NCBI RefSeq assembly: GCF_900215315.1
Contig: NZ_OBEB01000002.1
Location: forward strand, 1 to 64,000
Length of the DNA stretch: 64,000 nt
Source of the DNA: Arsukibacterium tuosuense
GTDB taxonomy: Bacteria > Pseudomonadota > Gammaproteobacteria > Enterobacterales > Alteromonadaceae
Reading direction: 5' to 3'
In this document: positions 1 to 8,415 of the stretch, one piece after another
How positions within the stretch are numbered: the first letter of the stretch is position 1
How the letters are laid out: every line of letters begins with the position of its first letter
The notes under the pieces: generated by a model
Databases searched by the model: none
What the model was told of the DNA's origin: nothing
The model's input: the letters and a program-made list of their open reading frames with translations, nothing else
Made by a program: the position numbers and the translations under genes

Positions 1-104
1 CTCATACTGATTTTTTTCGTTTACACGAACATCATTATAAGTGCCCACACAGATAATTGATTGCTAATTGTTAAAGAGCGTGCTTCAAACTCGTTTGAAG
101 CGGG
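1..104 (-). other. rRNA operon 5' leader with boxA (16S gene lies off the left edge)
   Basis: Read on the minus strand, this stretch carries the antitermination boxA core CGCTCTTTAACA at 69-80, followed by a segment resembling the TCTGTGTGGGCAC sequence that sits ahead of 16S genes in enterobacteria and relatives. A perfect 9-bp hairpin (82-90 with 93-101, 2-nt loop) lies between the presumed transcription start and boxA. The 16S gene itself is not in the window, so this is a leader only. Which rRNA operon it belongs to cannot be told. Confidence 0.85.
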
Positions 105-110
105 AGGCGT

Positions 111-138
111 ATATTACACTTCCCAGATTTTAAGTCAA
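111..138 (-). promoter_or_regulatory. rRNA operon promoter, proximal
   Basis: On the minus strand, -35 TTGACT (133-138) and -10 TAATAT (111-116) are separated by 16 bp. The -10 is followed by a GC-rich discriminator (ACGCCTCCC), as expected for a stringently controlled rRNA promoter. It fires toward the boxA leader. Confidence 0.85.
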
Positions 139-252
139 GCGTGATAAGTTGTCTTTTTACATAAACACTTCATCACGTTTGGCTTGCTTACTACTGTTTG
201 CTACTTTTATCTCATTTCAGGGCTTTCGTTACCTCCCTGAAGCGAGGGCGCC

Positions 253-280
253 ATTTTAGTGATTTAAACCTGACTGTCAA
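253..280 (-). promoter_or_regulatory. rRNA operon promoter, middle
   Basis: On the minus strand, a consensus -35 TTGACA (275-280) and -10 TAAAAT (253-258) have a 16-bp spacer. The GC-rich discriminator GGCGCCCTCGC follows. It is in tandem with the proximal promoter, about 140 bp upstream of it. Confidence 0.85.
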
Positions 281-360
281 GGGTCTTTTTTAAAGATTTT
301 TGCAATCCGGCTTATCTCACCTGAACCCTGCTTAGCGCAGCACCCCTTGGCATGGCGCGC

Positions 361-388
361 ATTATAGGGCGTTTATGATAAGCTGCAA
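361..388 (-). promoter_or_regulatory. rRNA operon promoter, distal
   Basis: On the minus strand, -35 TTGCAG (383-388) and a perfect -10 TATAAT (361-366) have a 16-bp spacer and are followed by the discriminator GCGCGCC. This is the third tandem copy of the same architecture. It is divergent to the carbonic anhydrase gene that starts at 508. Confidence 0.75.
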
Positions 389-507
389 GGAGAAAAACAA
401 CAAAACTTCGGTTTTAGTGATCGTTCGGATAAAGTTTCAACGAAACGCGTTTTTTTAAAGCATTTACTGCATAATAACCCGGCATAGCAGCCGGTTTGGA
501 GATGAAG

Positions 508-1047
508 ATGTCGATTAGAGCTTATAAAGGAATAATGCCAAAACTGGCAGCCGGAGTTTATGTAGATGAATCCAGCGTACTGGTCGGTGATATTGAACTG
601 GCAGAAGATGTCAGTATCTGGCCTTTAGTTGCGGCCCGCGGTGATGTGAATTACATTCGTATAGGTGCCCGCACTAATATTCAGGACGGCACAGTGTTGC
701 ATTTATCCCGGCCCAGTAACAGTAAACCCAATGGCTGCGCCCTGATCATTGGTGAAGACGTAACGGTCGGTCACAAGGTTATGCTGCATGGCTGCACCTT
801 AGGCAACCGTATTCTGGTTGGCATGGGTGCCATCGTCATGGACGATGCTGTTGTTGAAGATGAGGTTATTATCGGTGCGGGCAGCCTGGTACCGCCAGGT
901 AAACGGCTACAAAGCGGTTATTTGTATGTTGGCAGCCCTGCGAAGCAGGCACGGCCCTTAAATGACGCTGAAAAAGCTTTTCTGGCAGAATCTGCGGCTA
1001 ACTATGTCATCCTGAAGAATGAATATCTGGCAGAGTTGAACAACTAG
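508..1047 (+). CDS. gamma-carbonic anhydrase family protein (YrdA-like)
   Basis: About 179 residues forming the left-handed beta-helix (hexapeptide-repeat) fold of the gamma-carbonic anhydrase / YrdA family. Visible family marks are IWPLVAARGDV, GARTNIQDGTVLH and the metal-ligand region TVGHKVMLHGCTLGN; these histidines would bind zinc or iron. Actual carbonic anhydrase activity is unproven for many YrdA homologues. I chose the ATG at 508 because GGAG (498-501) sits 6 nt upstream; an in-frame ATG at 502 and a TTG at 496 are less well placed. Neighbours DUF1488 and aroE match the yrdA-yrdB-aroE order of enterobacteria, but this gene converges on them. Confidence 0.9.
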   Translation: MSIRAYKGIMPKLAAGVYVDESSVLVGDIELAEDVSIWPLVAARGDVNYIRIGARTNIQDGTVLHLSRPSNSKPNGCALIIGEDVTVGHKVMLHGCTLGNRILVGMGAIVMDDAVVEDEVIIGAGSLVPPGKRLQSGYLYVGSPAKQARPLNDAEKAFLAESAANYVILKNEYLAELNN

Positions 1048-1055
1048 CTTAGCAA

Positions 1056-1292
1056 CTAAAGCCAGATCTCCCCTGCTTCATTATAAGCGCCGTCAGTAAT
1101 CGCCTGCTCGGCGCAATCTTCCCAGTTAAACGCCTCGGCTTTAACTGCTGTTAAAAATCGGACGGGCTCCACCTTGGCTGGCAGAGCAATAAAGCAATTC
1201 ACTTTTAAGCCGGCTACTAAACAGCTAAAGCATACCGCCTGGCGCAACACATCATATTGAAAATCGTTATTGAAAATCAGTTGCTGGTTCAT
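1056..1292 (-). CDS. DUF1488 family protein (YrdB-like)
   Basis: A 78-residue protein recognisable as the small DUF1488 family: N-terminal FNNDFQYD, a beta-rich middle, and a C-terminal segment rich in acidic residues with W and AEQAI. Its function is unknown. Its start overlaps the aroE stop by 4 bp, so it is translationally coupled to aroE, the same arrangement as yrdB-aroE in E. coli. No signal peptide or membrane segment is seen. Confidence 0.85.
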   Translation of the reverse strand: MNQQLIFNNDFQYDVLRQAVCFSCLVAGLKVNCFIALPAKVEPVRFLTAVKAEAFNWEDCAEQAITDGAYNEAGEIWL

Positions 1293-2104
1293 ACCGCCAA
1301 CTGCTTTTTAAGCAATGCCATTACCGGTTCAATATCCGGAGTTACTCCACGCCAGATTGTAAAAGCTGCAGCAGCCTGCGCTAATAACATTCCCAAGCCA
1401 TCGGCCTGCTGTGGCACGCCCTGTTGCTTAGCCCATTGCATAAAGGTTGTAGGCTGTGCACCATATACCATGTCATAGGCAAGCTGGCAGTCTTTCAAGT
1501 ACGTCGCAGCTATTTCAGGCCGGCTGCCAGTTAAGCCTGATGATGTTGCATTAATAATAAGTGGATAGGCCTGCTGAGGAATGTCCGTCAAACCACAGCC
1601 AACTACCCTGCTATCAAAACTGGCTGCTATGGTCTGCGCTTTACTGAAAGTACGATTCGCCAGAACCAGTTGCCGCACACCTGCGTCCAGCAAAGGCCCG
1701 ATAGCGCCGCGACTGGCGCCGCCTGCGCCCAGCAGCAGCACCGTGCAGCCAGCTAAACTAACCCCTAACCGCTTTAAGTCAGCTACCAGGCCAATACCGT
1801 CGGTGTTGTCGCCACATAACTGACCAGCAGTATTAAGGTAAAGCGTATTCACCGCCCCGGCTTGTTGAGCCCGCGCCGATAGTACTTCTGCCAGCTGATA
1901 CGCCTGCTCTTTAAAAGGCACGGTGACATTACCGCCCTTACCGCCGCTGGCAACAAAGTCCCGCCAGCTGTCGGCAAAGCCATCTGCCGGTGCTAGAATA
2001 GCCTCGTATTGCATTAGCTGCTTACATTGCAAAGCAAACTGGCTATGAATAAAAGGTGACTTTGACTGGCCTATCGGATTTCCAAATACAGCATAACGGT
2101 CCAC
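1289..2104 (-). CDS. aroE: shikimate dehydrogenase AroE
   Basis: 271 residues, the usual AroE length. It reduces 3-dehydroshikimate to shikimate with NADPH in aromatic amino acid and chorismate synthesis, in the cytoplasm. Family marks are the N-terminal substrate site VFGNPIGQSKSPFIH, the catalytic lysine in NVTVPFK, the aspartate in DNTDGIGL and the NADP-binding GAGGASRGAI loop. The DUF1488 gene follows with a 4-bp overlap. Only 5 bp separate its start from the divergent haemoglobin start, so each gene's promoter must lie at least partly inside the other's coding sequence. Confidence 0.97.
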   Translation of the reverse strand: MDRYAVFGNPIGQSKSPFIHSQFALQCKQLMQYEAILAPADGFADSWRDFVASGGKGGNVTVPFKEQAYQLAEVLSARAQQAGAVNTLYLNTAGQLCGDNTDGIGLVADLKRLGVSLAGCTVLLLGAGGASRGAIGPLLDAGVRQLVLANRTFSKAQTIAASFDSRVVGCGLTDIPQQAYPLIINATSSGLTGSRPEIAATYLKDCQLAYDMVYGAQPTTFMQWAKQQGVPQQADGLGMLLAQAAAAFTIWRGVTPDIEPVMALLKKQLAV

Positions 2105-2109
2105 AACTG

Positions 2110-2556
2110 ATGTCCATCAAGAAATTAGTACAGATGATTGTTAATAAAACCACCGCAAATAGCAAGCCTCACCCAACCCCGGAGCAAACGCCTTACGACC
2201 TGATGGGTGGAAAGCCAAAGGTGCGGGAACTGGCCAATCGTTTCTATGACATTATGGCCAGCGACCCGCAAGCAGCTGAGTTATATGCTATCCACCCGTT
2301 GCCGCTGGATAACATCCGCCAGAAGTTTTTTGAGTTCTTATCCGGTTGGTTAGGCGGCCCGGCGCTGTTTGAACAAAAATATGGTCATCCGCGGCTTCGG
2401 GCACGGCACCTGCCATTTCAGGTAGATGAAAAGCTCAGAAACCAATGGATGTATTGTATGGATAAAGCGCTGGATGAGGTGATAGATAATAAGTTACTGC
2501 GGGATGGCATTCGCCAGTCGATAGGCCAACTGGCGAGCCATATGATTAATACATAA
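2110..2556 (+). CDS. group II truncated haemoglobin
   Basis: About 148 residues. The family core starts at PYDLMGGKPKVRELANRFYDIM and runs through FFEFLSGWLGGP, the proximal-histidine segment RLRARHLPF and NQWMYCMDKAL, whose Trp fits the G8 Trp typical of group II (trHbO) globins. Such proteins bind O2, and some handle NO, peroxide or sulfide; the ligand here cannot be read from sequence. The ATG at 2110 lacks a clear ribosome binding site, and an in-frame ATG at 2134 is an alternative. The roughly 35 residues before the globin core look unstructured. It sits divergent to aroE, at the start of a segment that splits aroE from hemF. Confidence 0.9.
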   Translation: MSIKKLVQMIVNKTTANSKPHPTPEQTPYDLMGGKPKVRELANRFYDIMASDPQAAELYAIHPLPLDNIRQKFFEFLSGWLGGPALFEQKYGHPRLRARHLPFQVDEKLRNQWMYCMDKALDEVIDNKLLRDGIRQSIGQLASHMINT

Positions 2557-2636
2557 CAACATCATTATTCGGACAAACGTTTTGCATATCTGGGCCATCA
2601 TCAATAGTGTTTCTATGCTGCAGGCCTGTTCAATCG

Positions 2637-3506
2637 CTATTCGCAAGAACGCTCTGTCGTTTTCCACACGATGGGCTGCCAATAGTCATCTGCATCTTCA
2701 CGCTCACGACGGTCAGAAAAATACTCTGCAGCAAGGTGATAAACTTTGTCAGGCTCTACCACAAGAGTCATGGTTTTGATTGAATTATACTGACGGATTC
2801 GTGAATCACCTCTATTTCGCCTGATAGAATCTGAACTGATTAGTTCTTGAACGACAATCTCCACTTCGCCTGCAGGTAATCTAAATACCTGCTCTCTTTT
2901 TGTTTCAGTAAGTTTTCCTTTAAAGCCGATATCTTTTATTTCATTAATCATCACAGTATGACGGTGCATGCTTATTGGCGGATTATAAAATACTGATACA
3001 AAACCACAGCCCATAGTTAAAGGTGTATCAGGTGCTTGCCCGGAGTCTTCTACTAGCTCCAAACGCCAGCCTGGTAACGTTTTTCGTGTTACCGGGCTTT
3101 GCAAGGTTTTCAGTTTATTGTCACGTTGTACTTCAATTGCCAGAGTCGTGCCTTCTTGCAGATCATTCATTTGTGCCAGAATGTCTGCCAAACTGCTTTT
3201 ATTCACTTCTTGGTGATTAATCGCTTTGATCATGTCGCCTACTCTGACATCCGCTTTAGCTGCATCGGAACCCGGGGTTAGTGCCACCACCTTGAAATCC
3301 TGGTCTAACACCGCACCAAAGTGGTAAAAACTTCTGGCAGGCTCTGCAATCATGATCGGCGCATCTTGCGCAGTAACATTTGCCGTTATCAACGCTTTGC
3401 GGATTTCATGCAGAACATCCACTCGCTTTTCATGGTCAATTTCAGTTGCGGCTGACGCCCATGCCAATGACTGGACAAATAACAGTGTTAATAAAAATTT
3501 GTTCAT
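2637..3506 (-). CDS. exported PDZ-domain protein of an ECF sigma operon
   Basis: 289 residues with an N-terminal signal peptide (about residues 1-19, cleavage near WASA-A), then a PDZ domain around residues 55-130 (VVALTPGSDAAKADVRVGDMI is its core). A C-terminal half of about 150 residues follows that I do not recognise; it ends in two cysteine-containing stretches (TMGCGF and a terminal SCE). No protease triad is visible, so it is not a DegS/DegP enzyme. It overlaps the preceding membrane protein gene by 4 bp and is third in the sigma / anti-sigma-like / PDZ operon. I infer a periplasmic sensing or effector role. Domain call is firm; the role is a guess. Confidence 0.75.
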   Translation of the reverse strand: MNKFLLTLLFVQSLAWASAATEIDHEKRVDVLHEIRKALITANVTAQDAPIMIAEPARSFYHFGAVLDQDFKVVALTPGSDAAKADVRVGDMIKAINHQEVNKSSLADILAQMNDLQEGTTLAIEVQRDNKLKTLQSPVTRKTLPGWRLELVEDSGQAPDTPLTMGCGFVSVFYNPPISMHRHTVMINEIKDIGFKGKLTETKREQVFRLPAGEVEIVVQELISSDSIRRNRGDSRIRQYNSIKTMTLVVEPDKVYHLAAEYFSDRREREDADDYWQPIVWKTTERSCE

Positions 3507-3862
3507 AGCTCATAACTCCCCGGCTGCTGTGATTCCAAATATTTCCTTTGTTCCAGTAAACGAATCGTTTCAACAGAACCAGGATCCGTCAGATAGGCTT
3601 GTTGCAATGCAACATCAAAGATATAAAGCTCAGCTGAAGAGACTATTTTGTCAGCCGATGGCTCGGAGCCAGATGGCACATAAAGCAAAAATGTGACTGC
3701 GAAAAAACTGGCTGCAATGCCATACCAGTACCAGGTTTTTCGTTGCTGCCGCTGAAGAATGCGGTTTTCAATAATGCGCCATAGCTCTTGATCTGCTACC
3801 GGGCAATTTGCTTCCGCTAATCTTTTAGCCAGTTGCTGCTTATACTGGTCTTCACTGTTCAT
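3503..3862 (-). CDS. probable membrane anti-sigma factor
   Basis: 119 residues with a basic, helical cytoplasmic N-terminus (about 1-42), one transmembrane helix (about 44-62) and a short periplasmic tail of about 57 residues. That topology fits a single-pass anti-sigma factor. There is no HxxxCxxC zinc motif and I recognise no named anti-sigma family, so the call rests on topology and position. It overlaps the sigma gene by 11 bp upstream and the PDZ gene by 4 bp downstream, so all three are probably translated together. It could also be an unrelated small membrane protein. Confidence 0.6.
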   Translation of the reverse strand: MNSEDQYKQQLAKRLAEANCPVADQELWRIIENRILQRQQRKTWYWYGIAASFFAVTFLLYVPSGSEPSADKIVSSAELYIFDVALQQAYLTDPGSVETIRLLEQRKYLESQQPGSYEL

Positions 3863-4409
3863 CTTTGACCTGCCTGTATAATTTACTTTTTAGCTTAACC
3901 ATTGCCCGCCGATATCTCTGTCTAACGGCAGCTTCAGAACATTCCAACACTTTCGCCAACTCTTCATGGGTATAACCTTCTACTACATGCAACCAAACTA
4001 AAGCACGTTCAACCTCCGACAAGTTGCACATAACACGTTCAATATCATCTAACTGACAAAGCCTATCGGTCGCCTGCGTCCAGTCAGGTTCTGATTCAAT
4101 AACATCTTCCAGCACTTCATGCACAAAGCTAACTCGCTTTCTCAGCTGATCAACAGCCATCCTGACACTGAGTTGCTTTAGCCAACTGGGAAAAGCATCA
4201 ATTTGGCGTAATTCGGGTAGTTTTCCGAAGACTTTAATAAAGATCTCCTGAGTGAGATCACGCCCTTCTTCCACAGACCCCAAAATGCCGCTAACCAGCC
4301 GCAAAACTGCTGTTGCATAGGCCTGATAGAGTTGCTTTAAAGCAAGCAACTGTCCTTGTTGGGCGTCTTTTACAACATCAGGGGCAACTTTTTCAGTAAA
4401 TCCTTTCAA
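3852..4409 (-). CDS. ECF-family RNA polymerase sigma factor
   Basis: 185 residues with sigma-70 region 2 (about 15-92, including DLTQEIFIKVFGKL and SWLKQLSVRMAVDQLRK) and region 4 (about 120-175, LSEVERALVWLHVVEGYTHEELAKVL then the recognition helix around AAVRQRYRRA). Regions 1.1 and 3 are absent, as in extracytoplasmic-function sigma factors. The start used is TTG at 4409, with GGAG about 10 nt upstream. It heads the operon with the membrane protein and PDZ protein. A TGTCACA-N17-CGTC promoter 30 bp upstream suggests it transcribes itself. Confidence 0.9.
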   Translation of the reverse strand: MKGFTEKVAPDVVKDAQQGQLLALKQLYQAYATAVLRLVSGILGSVEEGRDLTQEIFIKVFGKLPELRQIDAFPSWLKQLSVRMAVDQLRKRVSFVHEVLEDVIESEPDWTQATDRLCQLDDIERVMCNLSEVERALVWLHVVEGYTHEELAKVLECSEAAVRQRYRRAMVKLKSKLYRQVKDEQ

Positions 4410-4438
4410 GTCACTTTTGCTCCAGTGTTTTATAATAA

Positions 4439-4466
4439 GACGTGGTTTTGCTGAAAAAGTGTGACA
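4439..4466 (-). promoter_or_regulatory. probable ECF-type autoregulated promoter
   Basis: On the minus strand, TGTCACA (4460-4466) is followed after 17 bp by CGTC (4439-4442, context CGTCTTA), ending 29 bp before the sigma start codon. TGTCACA-N16/17-CGTC is a known type of ECF promoter, described for group ECF41 among others. Placement directly ahead of an ECF gene supports autoregulation. Site seen; function inferred. Confidence 0.6.
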
Positions 4467-4486
4467 TTTAATTTGTTAAGGGTGAT

Positions 4487-4555
4487 ATGACCTACAGTTT
4501 TCTTAAGGCTGATGATGCAGCAAAAGCAGCACCTGAATGGAAGCGTGAGCTTTAG
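4487..4555 (+). CDS. possible 22-residue small ORF or gene remnant
   Basis: An ATG at 4487 follows AAGGGTGAT and opens a 22-codon frame (MTYSFLKADDAAKAAPEWKREL, then TAG). It lies in the 220-bp gap between the divergent-oriented ECF operon start and the 3' end of hemF. The peptide is hydrophilic, without signal or membrane character. It may be a real small protein, the N-terminal remnant of a lost gene, or chance. I do not recognise it. The rest of the gap (4556-4629) shows nothing clear. Confidence 0.25.
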   Translation: MTYSFLKADDAAKAAPEWKREL

Positions 4556-4629
4556 CTGCTTGCATGAACAACTACCTGCTACTGAAAATCCCGGTATTTA
4601 AGCCATCTGTTCGCTAGCGGGTGATAGAA

Positions 4630-5559
4630 TTAACTGCTGAGCTTCAACCAATCCTGTGGCTTAAGATAGCGCTGGTATAACATCGCTTCTGCACTGCCTG
4701 GCTCGGGCTGATAACCATACTGCCAGCGCACCAGCGGCGGCATCGACATTAAGATGGATTCAGTACGGCCGCCGCTTTGCAGACCAAATAAGGTACCTCT
4801 GTCGTATACCAGGTTAAACTCGACATAACGACCACGGCGATATAGCTGGAACTGGCGCTGTTGCTCAGTAAAAGGCGTATCTTTGCGTTTTTGGATTAAA
4901 GGCAGATAGGCTGGCAGGAACGCCTCTCCCACTGCCCGCATTAAGCCGAAGCTTTGGGCAAAGCCCGGCGCATTCAGATCATCAAAAAATAAACCGCCAA
5001 CACCGCGGGTTTCGCCACGGTGCTTTAAGTAAAAGTAGTCATCACACCATTTTTTATAGCGTGGATAGTACTCTTTACCAAAAGGTTCGACCGCTGTTTT
5101 GGCCGTCTGATGCCAGTGCACGACATCCTCTTCGTACGGGTAATAAGGCGTTAAGTCAAAACCACCACCAAACCACCAGACCGCTGCTTCGCCGTCTTTT
5201 TCAGCAATAAAAAACCGTACATTGGCATGGGTAGTCGGTAAATGCGGGTTATGCGGATGTAACACCAGTGACACCCCGCACGCATGAAAGCTGCGGCCGG
5301 CCAGTTCCGGCCGGTGAGCCGTCGCAGAGCCGGGCATTTGCGCACCGAATACATGAGAGTAATTAACACCGGCTTGCTCAAATACTGCGCCATTGGTCAG
5401 TACCCTGCTGCGACCACCTCCACCCTCCGGCCGTTGCCAGGCGTCTTCGACAAAATGGCCTTTACCATCTGCTTTTTCCAGTTCACTGCAAATAGTATCT
5501 TGCAGTGCCGTTAAAAACTGTTGCACCTGCTGTAACTGCTCGCTGTTACTCTCTGCCAT
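4630..5559 (-). CDS. hemF: oxygen-dependent coproporphyrinogen III oxidase
   Basis: 309 residues, the normal HemF length. It decarboxylates coproporphyrinogen III to protoporphyrinogen IX using O2, in haem synthesis. Family marks include [100 protein letters not shown]. An AAGGAG site lies just before the ATG at 5559. The tsaC stop is only 1 bp upstream, so tsaC-hemF look like one transcript. Confidence 0.98.
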   Translation of the reverse strand: MAESNSEQLQQVQQFLTALQDTICSELEKADGKGHFVEDAWQRPEGGGGRSRVLTNGAVFEQAGVNYSHVFGAQMPGSATAHRPELAGRSFHACGVSLVLHPHNPHLPTTHANVRFFIAEKDGEAAVWWFGGGFDLTPYYPYEEDVVHWHQTAKTAVEPFGKEYYPRYKKWCDDYFYLKHRGETRGVGGLFFDDLNAPGFAQSFGLMRAVGEAFLPAYLPLIQKRKDTPFTEQQRQFQLYRRGRYVEFNLVYDRGTLFGLQSGGRTESILMSMPPLVRWQYGYQPEPGSAEAMLYQRYLKPQDWLKLSS

Positions 5560-5560
5560 A

Positions 5561-6121
5561 TTAACTCCTTACTACCTGGCCGCTGATGGCATCCCGGATT
5601 TGACTGGGCTGAGCTGCGCCGCCCAATGCCCCCTCAACTATGCCGGCAACCTTTAAACCCAACGTAGCCAGCAGCTGCTGATAGTCTGTGATAGCGGGCT
5701 CGCCAGCCAGGTTAGCACTGGTTGAAATGATTGGCTTAGCATATTGCTGGCACAGCTGCTGCACCACAGGATGTGCGCTAACCCGCACTGCTATACTGTC
5801 AAACTGACCAGTAATCCATTTAGGGGCGGTTTTACTGGCGGGTAATATCCAGCTGATATGCCCGGGCCAGCTGGAAATAATCTGGTAGCGCTTTTCCAGT
5901 GGTATCGCTTTATCATCAACATAGGGCAATAGCTGAGAATAAGTTGCAGCCACCAGAATCAGGCCTTTTTCTACCGGCCGTTGTTTTATAGCCAGCAAAT
6001 TGAGCACAGCAGCCTCATTGTCCGGATCACAGCCCAGGCCATAGACCGCCTCTGTCGGATAGCTAATCACTTCGCCTTGCTGCAACAGCTCCACCGCCGT
6101 CGCTATGGTGCACCCACTCAT
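5561..6121 (-). CDS. tsaC: threonylcarbamoyl-AMP synthase TsaC
   Basis: 186 residues of the Sua5/YciO/YrdC fold. TsaC makes threonylcarbamoyl-AMP from threonine, bicarbonate and ATP, the first step of t6A37 tRNA modification. The [15 protein letters not shown] motif, the KQRP segment and the [13 protein letters not shown] motif are plain. The short length fits TsaC rather than Sua5. I chose the ATG at 6121, with GAGG 7 nt upstream, over the TTG at 6124. It is followed 1 bp on by hemF. Confidence 0.95.
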   Translation of the reverse strand: MSGCTIATAVELLQQGEVISYPTEAVYGLGCDPDNEAAVLNLLAIKQRPVEKGLILVAATYSQLLPYVDDKAIPLEKRYQIISSWPGHISWILPASKTAPKWITGQFDSIAVRVSAHPVVQQLCQQYAKPIISTSANLAGEPAITDYQQLLATLGLKVAGIVEGALGGAAQPSQIRDAISGQVVRS

Positions 6122-6221
6122 CAATTTACCTCAGTTAACAGTAAAAATTCTAATCAGACTCAGATGCCGCTATAATAGCGCCTTAGTCATTTCAGTTCAT
6201 TAAGTTCAGAAGGAAAGCGGC

Positions 6222-6713
6222 ATGCAAGTGGGTATTATAATGGGTTCAACTTCAGACTGGCCAACCATGAAGCTGGCGGCTGATATGCTCGATTCCTTTG
6301 GCATCAGTTATGAAACCCGCGTGGTATCTGCCCATCGTACACCGCAACTATTGGCAGACTATGCCAGCAGCGCTGCCCGCCGGGGCTTAAAAGTCATTAT
6401 CGCTGGCGCGGGCGGCGCAGCCCACTTACCTGGAATGGCGGCCGCTTTTACCAGCCTGCCGGTGCTGGGTGTACCCGTGCAATCAAAAGCCCTTAAAGGC
6501 ATCGACTCGTTGTTATCAATCGTGCAAATGCCTAAGGGTGTAGCGGTTGGAACCTTAGCCATTGGTGACGCCGGTGCCGCTAACGCCGGCTTACTGGCCG
6601 CGCAAATTCTGGCAACCCACGACCCGGAGTTAATGACAAAAATTGATGCTTTCCGGCAGGCGCAGACTGACACCGTATTAAGCCAGCCAGATCCAGCAAA
6701 GGTGCCGCTATGA
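6222..6713 (+). CDS. purE: N5-carboxyaminoimidazole ribonucleotide mutase PurE
   Basis: 163 residues, class I PurE. It moves the carboxylate of N5-CAIR to give CAIR in purine synthesis. Motifs [30 protein letters not shown] and [12 protein letters not shown] are present. AAGGA precedes the ATG at 6222 and a TATAAT -10 lies at 6171-6176, with only a poor -35. The purK start overlaps the purE stop by 4 bp. This is the bacterial two-step PurE/PurK route rather than the vertebrate class II enzyme. Confidence 0.97.
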   Translation: MQVGIIMGSTSDWPTMKLAADMLDSFGISYETRVVSAHRTPQLLADYASSAARRGLKVIIAGAGGAAHLPGMAAAFTSLPVLGVPVQSKALKGIDSLLSIVQMPKGVAVGTLAIGDAGAANAGLLAAQILATHDPELMTKIDAFRQAQTDTVLSQPDPAKVPL

Positions 6714-7846
6714 AAGTTCTGGTATTGGGCGCCGGTCAGTTGGCACGGATGATGGCACTGGCCGGGGCGCCGCTTAATATCGCAATCAGCGCTTACGATG
6801 TTAATTCAGACGCTGTTGTCCATCCGTTAACTCAGCAACAGCTGGGTAGCGGCCTGGCAAATGCGATTGCAGATGCTGACGTAATAACAGCTGAGTTTGA
6901 ACATATTCCTTTACCGATTCTTGAGCAGTGCCAGCAAAGCGGTAAGTTTCTGCCCGGTAGTGACGCTATTCAGGCCGGCGGCGATCGTCGGTTAGAAAAA
7001 GCCCTGTTAACCCGCTGTGGGGTAGCCAGCGCCAGCTATAGCGTCATTAATAATGAAGCAGATTTTAAACAGGCCGTTAGCAGCCTTGGCTTGCCACTGA
7101 TCTTTAAAAGTGCATTGGCAGGCTACGACGGCAAAGGTCAGTGGCGCTTAAAAGAACCAACACAGGCTGCTGCAGTATGGCAGCAGATGGCCGACTTTCT
7201 GGCTGCCGATAGCAAGCAGGCGATTGTTGTGGAGCAGTTTATTAGTTTCAACCGGGAGCTGTCATTGGTTGGGGTAAGAGCAGCCAGCGGTGAAGTTAAA
7301 GTATACCCATTAACCGAAAACCATCATGTCAATGGTGTACTGAGCGTATCATTGGCACGGCAGGTAAACGAACAACTCCAGCAACAGGCCGAACAGAAGT
7401 TCGCCGCTATTGCCAATGGCCTTAACTATGTAGGAGTACTGGCGATAGAGTTTTTTGAAGTAAATGGAAACCTACTGGTTAACGAAATTGCCCCCAGGGT
7501 ACATAACTCCGGCCACTGGACCCAGCAAGGCGCCGATGTCTGTCAGTTCGAGAATCATTTGCGGGCGGTAACCGGCATGCCTCTTGGCAATACCGAGCTG
7601 TTACGCCCTACCCTGATGATCAACATCCTGGGTGAAGACAGTGCGCCAGCCGCTATCCTCAGTTTAGCCGGGCTACATATCCACTGGTATGGCAAAGCTA
7701 AAAGGCCGGGTAGAAAAATGGGCCATATCAATTTATCAGCTAACTCACTGGCCGAGCTTAAAGCCCGCTTTGCCAAACTGATCGATTTGCTGCCAGCAGT
7801 AGCTTTTCCGGAACTTGAGCAAATGCTGGGTCAGATCAGCGACTAA
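6710..7846 (+). CDS. purK: N5-carboxyaminoimidazole ribonucleotide synthase PurK
   Basis: 378 residues, an ATP-grasp enzyme that carboxylates AIR to N5-CAIR using ATP and bicarbonate. The N-terminal [18 protein letters not shown], the ATP-grasp core [36 protein letters not shown] and [18 protein letters not shown] are diagnostic. It is coupled to purE by an ATGA overlap. Its 3' end overlaps the convergent zinc-finger gene by 4 bp. Confidence 0.97.
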   Translation: MKVLVLGAGQLARMMALAGAPLNIAISAYDVNSDAVVHPLTQQQLGSGLANAIADADVITAEFEHIPLPILEQCQQSGKFLPGSDAIQAGGDRRLEKALLTRCGVASASYSVINNEADFKQAVSSLGLPLIFKSALAGYDGKGQWRLKEPTQAAAVWQQMADFLAADSKQAIVVEQFISFNRELSLVGVRAASGEVKVYPLTENHHVNGVLSVSLARQVNEQLQQQAEQKFAAIANGLNYVGVLAIEFFEVNGNLLVNEIAPRVHNSGHWTQQGADVCQFENHLRAVTGMPLGNTELLRPTLMINILGEDSAPAAILSLAGLHIHWYGKAKRPGRKMGHINLSANSLAELKARFAKLIDLLPAVAFPELEQMLGQISD

Positions 7847-8400
7847 TCAGTCGTGCCGGCCTCAGGGGCCGGCTGTTTTTTCCCGCAACCTTTTTTTGCA
7901 CAGAACAAAGCGTCTTTTTTGGCAACTAACAATGGAAAGCCGCAGTAATAACAATTCCCCTGCTGCGGCTTATCATTTATCAGAAAACGACAATCGGGAT
8001 AACGGTCGCAGCCATAGAAATGCTTGCCAAACTTATTAATTCGCTCGGTCAGCTGGCCCTTTTTACATTTTGGACAGCTTAGCTGCGGCTGGTCTGTGTT
8101 ATCTTCATGTTGATCAACCACAAAGTCACATGCCGGATAACCGGTGCAACCAATAAACATACCGTAACGACCATTTTTCACCGCCAGTTCGCTACCACAC
8201 TGTGGACAAATTTCTGTCGGCAATACTTTTACTATCGCATGGTCGTGCTGGTGCAACGGTTTAATATAATTGCAGCCAGGATAAGCGCTACAGCCCAGAA
8301 AGGGGCCGTTTTTCGACGACTTTATCTGCAGTGCATTCTGACATAACGGGCAAAGCTGCCGCTGTTGCGGCAGCTTAAACAGCGGCGAATCTTCGGTCAT
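7843..8400 (-). CDS. topoisomerase-type C4 zinc-finger protein (YrdD-like)
   Basis: 185 residues made of three copies of the topoisomerase I C-terminal zinc finger, CPxC-(about 20)-GxFxGCSxYPxC: at about 17-45, 65-90 and 108-135, plus a fourth more divergent CxxC pair near the C-terminus. No topoisomerase catalytic domain is attached. The family (E. coli yrdD is shorter, with fewer fingers) probably binds single-stranded nucleic acid; its role is unknown. It lies between dprA-smg and the convergent purK, the usual yrdD-smg-dprA neighbourhood. Confidence 0.88.
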   Translation of the reverse strand: MTEDSPLFKLPQQRQLCPLCQNALQIKSSKNGPFLGCSAYPGCNYIKPLHQHDHAIVKVLPTEICPQCGSELAVKNGRYGMFIGCTGYPACDFVVDQHEDNTDQPQLSCPKCKKGQLTERINKFGKHFYGCDRYPDCRFLINDKPQQGNCYYCGFPLLVAKKDALFCAKKGCGKKQPAPEAGTTD

Positions 8401-8415
8401 ATCAGCAAAAGCCGC

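Noticed and set aside
434-458. GTTTC-AAC-GAAAC hairpin followed by a T-run, terminator-like on the plus strand
   Set aside because: The stem is only 5 bp and AT-rich, and no plus-strand gene ends upstream of it; probably part of the carbonic anhydrase upstream region.
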